Shown: positions 1-3,798 of the stretch, piece by piece
How positions within the stretch are numbered: position 1 is the first letter of the stretch
Layout: the number at the start of each line of letters is the position of its first letter
Source of the DNA: Verrucomicrobiota bacterium
Lineage (GTDB): Bacteria; Verrucomicrobiota; Verrucomicrobiia; Limisphaerales; UBA1096
Reading direction: 5' to 3'
DNA length: 6,571 nucleotides
NCBI GenBank assembly: GCA_015658765.1
Contig: DQOE01000097.1
Span: forward strand, 1 to 6,571
Notes under the pieces: generated by a model
The model's input: the letters and a program-made list of their open reading frames with translations, nothing else
Told to the model about the DNA's origin: nothing
The model's database searches: none
Made by a program: the position numbers and the translations under genes

Positions 1-17
1 CAATACAAGTTAAACGT

Positions 18-965
18 TTATTCTTTTCGCCAGCGGAGAACGAGCTTCTTCCCGTGCTTGGGGTGCGTCTTATCGAGAGACTCGAGCATTAGGCTCATCC
101 CGCGTTTCTCGAGCCGTACGTCGACCCAGCCCCGCGGCTCGTCGGGGTCGAAAATGTAAGCGGTGGTCGGGAGGTTGATAAAATGAATCCCATCGAGCTC
201 CCAACGACGCCACTCGTGCGTATGCCCAAAAATAAACGCCTTGACGTGCTTGCGCGGACGCAGGACGTCGACCAGCGCCGCTCCGTCCCGAAGTCCCCCC
301 TCCTGCGCCGTACCCGACTTGGCTTCTGGTTGGTTGACGTTGTGATGGCAGATGACGATCGCTGGCTTTTCGGCGTGCTGGTCGAGGGCCCGCTTGAGCC
401 ACTCGATCTGATTCATCCCCAAGTCTCCTTCCGTGACCGTCCGCTCGGTGTTGTACAAAGAATCTAGGAGGAAAAGATTTGCACGTTCTGTCTGAAGCAC
501 GTTGACCAAGCGACCGGCGACCGGCGGCGTTCCAGGAAGCATCGCGGTCAGCGTCTCCGCGAACAGACGGCGCCTGTCGCAGTTGCCCATCGTGAGATGG
601 ATCGGCATCCCTCGTTTGGTGAGCGGGTCAAGAAGCTGGGCTAAATGTCGGTACGCGCCCGCTGTTGGGGGGGAACCATCTGTTGCCAAGTCACCGTTGA
701 CGACGACGCCGGCCGGCCTAGCGGTTTGCGCGGCGATCTCGGCGACAACTTGGCGTAAGTGATCTGCCATGTTGATTTCGCGCGCCACGGCGGTGGGATC
801 CGCCATGATGTGGGTGTCCGAGAGAAACGCGAAGCGGTGACGGTCAACTGGAACTTCTTTACCCGGAATCGCTCGAACCGATGGCACGGCGATCGCGGCG
901 ACTGCGCCTCTTGCCGAAACGTGGAGGAACCGGCGACGCGTAATGGGAATTATGTGAATCGACAT
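18..965 (-). CDS. Tat-exported calcineurin-like metallophosphoesterase
   Basis: Predicted 315-residue metal-dependent phosphoesterase acting outside the cytoplasm; the substrate is unknown. A twin-arginine signal opens the protein: TRRRFL at residues 9-14, then an alanine-rich stretch ending near residue 32. The five metallophosphoesterase blocks follow in order: SDTH (D50, H52), NGD (N90, D92), GNCD (127-130), HH (207-208) and GHTH (247-250). The block GNCDRRRLF resembles the GNHDDRxxF block of class III (CpdA-like) cyclic-nucleotide phosphodiesterases, but Cys replaces the usual His. I chose the ATG at 965 because it gives a normal short Tat n-region. Upstream in-frame starts (ATG 1010, TTG 1013) would add 15-16 unusual residues. 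No start has a well-spaced ribosome site; an AGGAG lies 26 bases before 965. The family call is secure, while the specific activity is not. Confidence 0.88.
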   Translation of the reverse strand: MSIHIIPITRRRFLHVSARGAVAAIAVPSVRAIPGKEVPVDRHRFAFLSDTHIMADPTAVAREINMADHLRQVVAEIAAQTARPAGVVVNGDLATDGSPPTAGAYRHLAQLLDPLTKRGMPIHLTMGNCDRRRLFAETLTAMLPGTPPVAGRLVNVLQTERANLFLLDSLYNTERTVTEGDLGMNQIEWLKRALDQHAEKPAIVICHHNVNQPEAKSGTAQEGGLRDGAALVDVLRPRKHVKAFIFGHTHEWRRWELDGIHFINLPTTAYIFDPDEPRGWVDVRLEKRGMSLMLESLDKTHPKHGKKLVLRWRKE

Positions 966-1272
966 AAGCTTGTGCTGGTGAATATCACTCGCTCCTGTAG
1001 CACACAACATCAAAGTTGATCTCGCTGATGAAGTAGCCGTCGCTCACCCCGCGCGACCCAGTCCGAAAAGTCGGAGTAGCGCCCAACCCGACCAACCAGC
1101 CGAATAACTCCCGCACACCCGCTCTTCGCGATCGGGCTACGAGAACTTCATCTTCGAGTTTGGTGACAGAACAGTCCCGCCATCCGCTGGTGGCGCGGGC
1201 TTGTGGATAAAGTAGCTGGCTAAACTACTTATTGGCTACTTTCGGGGAGCCGGGGTTTTCGGGAGTGTTGGT
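966..1272. other. Gene-free spacer between the AT-rich cluster and the phosphoesterase
   Basis: I find no credible gene on either strand. The spacer should hold the promoter of the downstream minus-strand phosphoesterase, but I see no convincing -35/-10 pair. Visible structure includes a short TCCGA-AAAG-TCGGA hairpin at 1062-1075, an imperfect GC-rich inverted repeat around 1173-1201, and the inverted repeat at 1209-1242 listed separately. Confidence 0.5.
1209..1242 (-). terminator. Inverted repeat after the AT-rich cluster, possible weak terminator
   Basis: AAAGTAGC at 1209-1216 and GCTACTTT at 1235-1242 are perfect 8-base inverted copies separated by 18 bases; a further CTACTT lies inside the loop. 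The hairpin starts 30 bases beyond the stop codon of the last gene of the minus-strand cluster, where a terminator is expected. It lacks a proper T tract and is AT-rich, so it could equally be a protein-binding inverted repeat. Confidence 0.3.
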
Positions 1273-1533
1273 TTATTCGGATGCCGAACCGTCGACACGT
1301 TTGCGCCATACGATTTTCACTTCTGGATTATCGCGCCGGTCAAGTGTCGTGATTGCTTGAAACGGCTCCCATCCAGCAATCGGTTTCCCGCTGAGAGCAG
1401 GAATAGTAATCGGCTTAATTTTAATTAGCCCGCCTCTAGGCTCTGTGGTTTTTGGTGAAGTGACTTTAGTCTCCCAAAGTTGCTCACTATCCCACTTCTC
1501 GTTAGTACTCGTTGCTGCTCCTGTGCCGAACAT
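1273..1533 (-). CDS. Small soluble protein, 86 aa, DUF4177-like ending
   Basis: Uncharacterised 86-residue protein without signal peptide or membrane segment. Its second half reads as GWEPF (54-58) followed by a strand ending VKIVWRKRV (72-80). That resembles the 'GWE...hydrophobic strand...KR' ending of DUF4177-type small proteins. The resemblance is by eye only. Start choice: ATG at 1533 has an ideal GAGGAG seven bases upstream, whereas the alternative ATGs at 1548 and 1554 do not. The start lies 32 bases inside the upstream membrane-protein gene, so the two are probably translationally coupled and function together. The function is unknown. Confidence 0.7.
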   Translation of the reverse strand: MFGTGAATSTNEKWDSEQLWETKVTSPKTTEPRGGLIKIKPITIPALSGKPIAGWEPFQAITTLDRRDNPEVKIVWRKRVDGSASE

Positions 1534-2122
1534 GACCGTTCTCCTCATAACCACGTTCCTTCGCCCAAATTAGCCATTCATTCCAAGCGGCTAATTTAGT
1601 TCTGTAAAGTAAAGCCAATATAATCACGGAAAACAAAGTCATTCCGTAAAAAACATAATGTATTTGTATAGGCGATGTAGTAAACGAAAATTTAATACTC
1701 AAAAAATGAGCAGCTATTCCAACAGCTATTCCAAATGATAAAAGCACTAGAATATTAAATGACCAACAAAACTTTCGATACAGTGTGATCGGAGTAACTT
1801 TATGAATATCATCGCTATCACAATTCTTACACCAATTTTCTTTGCCATCTCCTGAACCGCGGGTGTGAAATCGATAATGTCCTCTACACTTGCGACACCA
1901 GTGTTTTCTTAAGTCCGGCACATTTGGGTCATCACACTTCCAAGCATCTTTGAGTTCATCATTGAGTTTTTTGTGGCGCAAAATCCCAGAGATGATCACG
2001 TACGCAAACATCCCGAAAACACTACCCCCAATTGCCCATGCAATTACTGTTATGTTATTCTCTATAAATATTAAACTCGACTCGTGAAAAATAACATTAA
2101 CAATATCTGTTTCAAATTCCAT
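1502..2122 (-). CDS. Membrane protein with four-cysteine zinc-ribbon-like loop, 206 aa
   Basis: I do not recognise a named family. Three hydrophobic segments are visible at about residues 24-47, 117-141 and 154-173. Between the first two is a polar domain of about 65 residues with two knuckles, WCRKC (C76, C79) and WCKNC (C98, C101), the spacing of a zinc ribbon. A tryptophan-rich amphipathic tail (AAWNEWLIWAKERG, about 178-191) follows the last helix. Zinc binding is inferred from cysteine spacing. The ATG at 2122 lies two bases after the stop of a 31-codon ORF and has no Shine-Dalgarno of its own, suggesting coupled translation. Bases 1561-1680 are about 35% GC by hand count, unlike the GC-rich neighbours, which suggests acquisition from elsewhere. 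Confidence 0.82.
   Translation of the reverse strand: MEFETDIVNVIFHESSLIFIENNITVIAWAIGGSVFGMFAYVIISGILRHKKLNDELKDAWKCDDPNVPDLRKHWCRKCRGHYRFHTRGSGDGKENWCKNCDSDDIHKVTPITLYRKFCWSFNILVLLSFGIAVGIAAHFLSIKFSFTTSPIQIHYVFYGMTLFSVIILALLYRTKLAAWNEWLIWAKERGYEENGHVRHRSSNEY
1541..1546 (-). promoter_or_regulatory. Ribosome binding site GAGGAG deciding the 86-aa start
   Basis: On the minus strand GAGGAG ends seven bases before the ATG at 1533, inside the coding sequence of the preceding membrane protein. It is the only textbook Shine-Dalgarno sequence I found in front of a gene in this window, and it fixes the start of the overlapping gene. Confidence 0.75.
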
Positions 2123-2124
2123 GT

Positions 2125-2220
2125 TTAATATTTAGCCGCACGTTCTTTCAAAAAGACCTCCGCCGCCAAAACCTCCGAAGATGGAGAATTGTTTGGGAGT
2201 ATCTTACTTAATGTTTTCAT
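2125..2220 (-). CDS. Candidate 31-residue peptide heading the AT-rich cluster
   Basis: The ORF runs ATG to TAA for 31 codons: MKTLSKILPN at the start, then a Ser/Pro-rich turn and a helix-prone end (EVLAAEVFLKERAAKY). Two features support it. Its stop lies two bases before the start of the membrane-protein gene. Its ATG is the last part of the same 24-base core that ends in the ATG of the serine hydrolase gene at 3429, so the leader-plus-start arrangement occurs twice. It could be a short leader peptide coupling translation, or the truncated start of a lost gene. No Shine-Dalgarno is visible and I recognise no function. Confidence 0.45.
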   Translation of the reverse strand: MKTLSKILPNNSPSSEVLAAEVFLKERAAKY

Positions 2221-2295
2221 GAATCTGCCCGGAAGCTAGTTCAGCAGCCGGATACCGGCAACGCGGAAAAAGCGCCGCGCGAGGCGGTGCAGCGC
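2217..2295. repeat. Direct repeat copy A, downstream of the serine hydrolase
   Basis: Bases 2217-2240 are identical to 3426-3449 (24 bases). The identity then weakens and returns in the hairpin arm CGCGAGGCGG (2278-2287), which matches 3488-3497. On the minus strand the copy reads hairpin, T tract, leader, ATG. CAGCAG (from 2242) and CTGCTG (from about 2296) are inverted copies bracketing most of this unit, and GCCGG-ATA-CCGGC forms an inner hairpin. Confidence 0.75.
2267..2295 (-). terminator. Rho-independent terminator of the serine hydrolase gene
   Basis: Seven bases after the hydrolase stop codon, on the minus strand, a GC-rich segment at 2295-2272 can fold (GCGC...GCGC outer pairs with a CCGC/GCGG or CGC/GCG inner stem). 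It is followed directly by TTTTT (2271-2267). Position and layout are those of an intrinsic terminator. Confidence 0.6.
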
Positions 2296-2301
2296 CTGCT
2301 G

Positions 2302-3429
2302 CTATTTGGCAAGAATCTCCCGTGCGAGTTGCATACCTCTCCTCGTAAGCGGTCTGGCTGCCGTTGACCCCGCTTGAGTGAGGATAACCACGACTCGATC
2401 GTTTTTCAGATCTACAGCTCCGATCGTGCCGGAAGCTCCACCGTGCCCAACAACAGCGTTGCCAAAAAGCTTGAAGCCAAGCCCGTATCCGCGTGCACCG
2501 GGTTGTTTTTCGTAGAGCTTGGCAATTACTTTTGCTGGTATTAATCGCTTGGCGCCAGTCTTTCCCCGGAGAGAATGAAGTCGGTAGAACTTCACCAAAT
2601 CGTCGGGTGTGGAGATGAGACCGCCTCCCGCGTTGACGAAGCGTTTGGACTCGCGTTTCTTTTTCTCCAGGAAGGCTGAAATCTTCTCGTCGTCTAAGTT
2701 GGTAATACGCTTGGCGTAGCGCGGGTGACGCTTGAGCAACTCGAGATTGGGTTGAAATGTTGTGTTACTCATGCCGAGCGGCTTGAGAAGTCTCTCTTCG
2801 AGGATCTCCGGGAACCGCTTTCCAGATACAACCTCGACGCAACGAGCAACGGCTGCAAATCCCCGGAATGTGTAGGCGTACTTGGTGCCAGGCTTGGCCG
2901 CCAGGCCTTGCTTGGCCAGAGATGTGGCGACACCGGCCTGGTTACTGGTTCTGATCGGAGAACCCGCGGGGAGACGCCCCATAGTACCACCGGGAAAGCC
3001 CGACGTATGGGAGAGGCACTCGGCGATTGTCGGCGACCGAACCTCGGCCCCGCTCTTGCGCATCGTTAAACGTCCGTACTCGGGGATGTATTTCGATATC
3101 GGATCGTCGAAAGCAAGTTTTCCTTCGCCAACCAGCACGGCGACAAGAGTGGAGGTGATCGACTTGGTCATCGAAGCGATCTGGACGGGGCTGTTCTTTT
3201 CCCAACGGCGTGTGCTATTCGCATCGGTGACCCCGTAAGCCCGGTTGAACAGCACTTTACCGTTCTCGACCACGCACACGGAGCCTCCCGGGATGTTCGG
3301 AGATGCGACCGCTTTTGTGGCTAGATTATCGAGAGGCTTCCATCGGGCCGGTATGCTTTCCTGGGCCGAAAGAATCGGACATGTGAGCAATAGCGCGACG
3401 GCGTAAGCGGTGAGTGGTTTGATTATCAT
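2302..3429 (-). CDS. Secreted beta-lactamase-family serine hydrolase
   Basis: This 375-residue protein belongs to the beta-lactamase / DD-peptidase / esterase superfamily (class C-like fold, PF00144 type). It has a Sec signal peptide with a hydrophobic core at about residues 7-20 and likely cleavage after SA (22). The nucleophile motif SMTK is at 86-89 (S86, K89). LSHTSGF at 139-145 is the usual family block. GHGG at 328-331 matches the HxG form of the KTG box. The second catalytic motif is unusual: the family's Y-x-N aligns with Y186-T-F188 in YAYTFRGFA. Family members include peptidases, esterases and lipases, so resistance to antibiotics should not be assumed. The gene stands alone with its own terminator and has no clear Shine-Dalgarno; direct repeats adjoin both ends. 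Confidence 0.9.
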   Translation of the reverse strand: MIIKPLTAYAVALLLTCPILSAQESIPARWKPLDNLATKAVASPNIPGGSVCVVENGKVLFNRAYGVTDANSTRRWEKNSPVQIASMTKSITSTLVAVLVGEGKLAFDDPISKYIPEYGRLTMRKSGAEVRSPTIAECLSHTSGFPGGTMGRLPAGSPIRTSNQAGVATSLAKQGLAAKPGTKYAYTFRGFAAVARCVEVVSGKRFPEILEERLLKPLGMSNTTFQPNLELLKRHPRYAKRITNLDDEKISAFLEKKKRESKRFVNAGGGLISTPDDLVKFYRLHSLRGKTGAKRLIPAKVIAKLYEKQPGARGYGLGFKLFGNAVVGHGGASGTIGAVDLKNDRVVVILTQAGSTAARPLTRRGMQLAREILAK

Positions 3430-3505
3430 GAATCTGCCCGGAAGCTAGTAGAGTGAGCGGTTGCCCACAACGACGAAAAACCCCGCCCGCGAGGCGGTTA
3501 AGCGG
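3426..3505. repeat. Direct repeat copy B, spanning the serine hydrolase start codon
   Basis: This is the partner of the copy at 2217-2295, offset by 1209 bases. The 24-base identical core includes the ATG of the hydrolase gene plus the next base, and the hairpin arm at 3488-3504 matches 2278-2294 at 15 of 17 positions. On the minus strand the order is hairpin, T tract, leader, ATG, as in the other copy. CCCACA and TGTGGG form an additional inverted pair around the hairpin. Confidence 0.75.
3476..3497 (-). terminator. Terminator-like hairpin upstream of the serine hydrolase
   Basis: On the minus strand CCGCC, loop TCGCG, GGCGG and then GGTTTTT form a compact intrinsic-terminator shape. It ends 46 bases before the hydrolase start codon. 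No minus-strand gene lies upstream that needs terminating, so it may be a leader attenuator or the leftover terminator of a lost neighbour. Confidence 0.5.
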
Positions 3506-3524
3506 GTGTGGGTCTGCGCTCTGC

Positions 3525-3556
3525 TACCCCCGGTCAATTGGGGGGGGTACCCCCGG
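3525..3556. repeat. G/C-run palindrome
   Basis: TACCCCCGG occurs twice (from 3525 and from 3548), with a run of eight G at 3540-3547 between. GGGGGTACCCCC at 3543-3554 is a perfect 12-base palindrome. The first C run can alternatively pair with the G run, giving two mutually exclusive hairpins. Its role is unknown. Confidence 0.6.
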
Positions 3557-3570
3557 GTGTGGTGTCAATC

Positions 3571-3590
3571 GATTGCAACAGATTGCAACA
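3571..3590. repeat. Tandem 10-base direct repeat, GATTGCAACA twice
   Basis: GATTGCAACA occurs at 3571-3580 and 3581-3590, with a partial third copy (GGATTGCG) from 3594. The first unit overlaps the palindrome CAATCGATTG. A ten-base period puts the copies on the same DNA face, as for a protein-binding array. The site lies about 120 bases from the tRNA fragment, where recombinase arm-type or excisionase sites often lie; that role is inference. Confidence 0.6.
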
Positions 3591-3659
3591 GTCGGATTGC
3601 GTAAATGTGCATTTATGATGCTGAAGAGCGTGTTTAGTAAAATGCGACTACAGCCAATA

Positions 3660-3695
3660 ACACCAATAAAAAAGGAAGTTTTTGGTGTGTTTTAA
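3660..3695 (+). terminator. AT-rich hairpin followed by T run
   Basis: ACACCAA (3660-3666) and TTGGTGT (3682-3688) are perfect inverted copies. The stem is extended by A/T pairs, and GTTTTAATT follows on the plus strand. It would insulate the downstream tRNA fragment and heme-protein gene from plus-strand transcription. No plus-strand gene ends just before it, so a terminator role is tentative. Confidence 0.35.
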
Positions 3696-3707
3696 TTACT
3701 GGCGTCC

Positions 3708-3756
3708 ACGGTCTTTGACACCGTTAGTTTAGGTTCAAATCCTAGCGGGACAACCA
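3708..3756 (+). pseudogene. 3' portion of a tRNA-Gln(TTG) gene, including encoded CCA
   Basis: The anticodon arm is perfect: ACGGT (3708-3712), seven-base loop CTTTGAC, ACCGT (3720-3724), with anticodon TTG at 3715-3717 reading the Gln codon CAA. A four-base variable region, a T arm TTAGG-TTCAAAT-CCTAG (3729-3745), the acceptor 3' strand CGGGACA (3746-3752), discriminator A and CCA (3754-3756) follow. The acceptor 5' partner should be TGTCCCG, which is absent from the upstream 100 bases, and no D arm folds. A 3' A72 opposite an expected U1 agrees with glutamine identity. This is therefore a 3' fragment, most simply one end of a tRNA-targeted integration. Confidence 0.75.
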
Positions 3757-3798
3757 CTTCACGCTTCCTTCTCCCAAGCCCTCTGTTAACTTCCCGGC

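Larger units (their letters stand above)
3430..3798. other. Gene-free spacer between divergent genes, rich in repeats
   Basis: This 369-base region separates the start of the minus-strand serine hydrolase from the start of the plus-strand heme protein, so promoters for both should lie here. I could not assign a convincing -35/-10 pair for either. It contains repeat copy B, a G/C-run palindrome, a tandem 10-base repeat, an AT-rich hairpin and a tRNA 3' fragment. An 80-codon open frame at 3453-3695 on the plus strand crosses these structures and looks non-coding. Confidence 0.6.

Noticed and set aside
759..1019. 86-codon plus-strand frame opposite the phosphoesterase start
   Set aside because: It is the antisense shadow of the Tat signal and first motif of a well-supported gene.
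2217..3505. Integron attC sites and a classical gene-cassette array
   Set aside because: I searched the minus-strand spacers for paired RYYYAAC and GTTRRRY ends. Single matches exist (GCTTAAC near 3498-3504, GTTGGGC near 1081-1087) but no matched pair encloses a foldable site, and no integron integrase is visible.
3453..3695. 80-codon plus-strand frame
   Set aside because: It reads through the terminator-like hairpin, the G/C palindrome, the tandem repeats and the AT hairpin, and has no ribosome site or recognisable sequence.
3715..3743. Promoter with TTGACA at 3715 for the heme-protein gene
   Set aside because: The TTGACA is the anticodon loop and start of the 3' stem of the tRNA fragment, and no TATAAT-like box lies 16-18 bases downstream.
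3640..3756. Complete, functional tRNA-Gln gene
   Set aside because: No TGTCCCG acceptor 5' strand and no foldable D arm with a conserved GG loop lie in the right place upstream, so only the 3' portion is supported.
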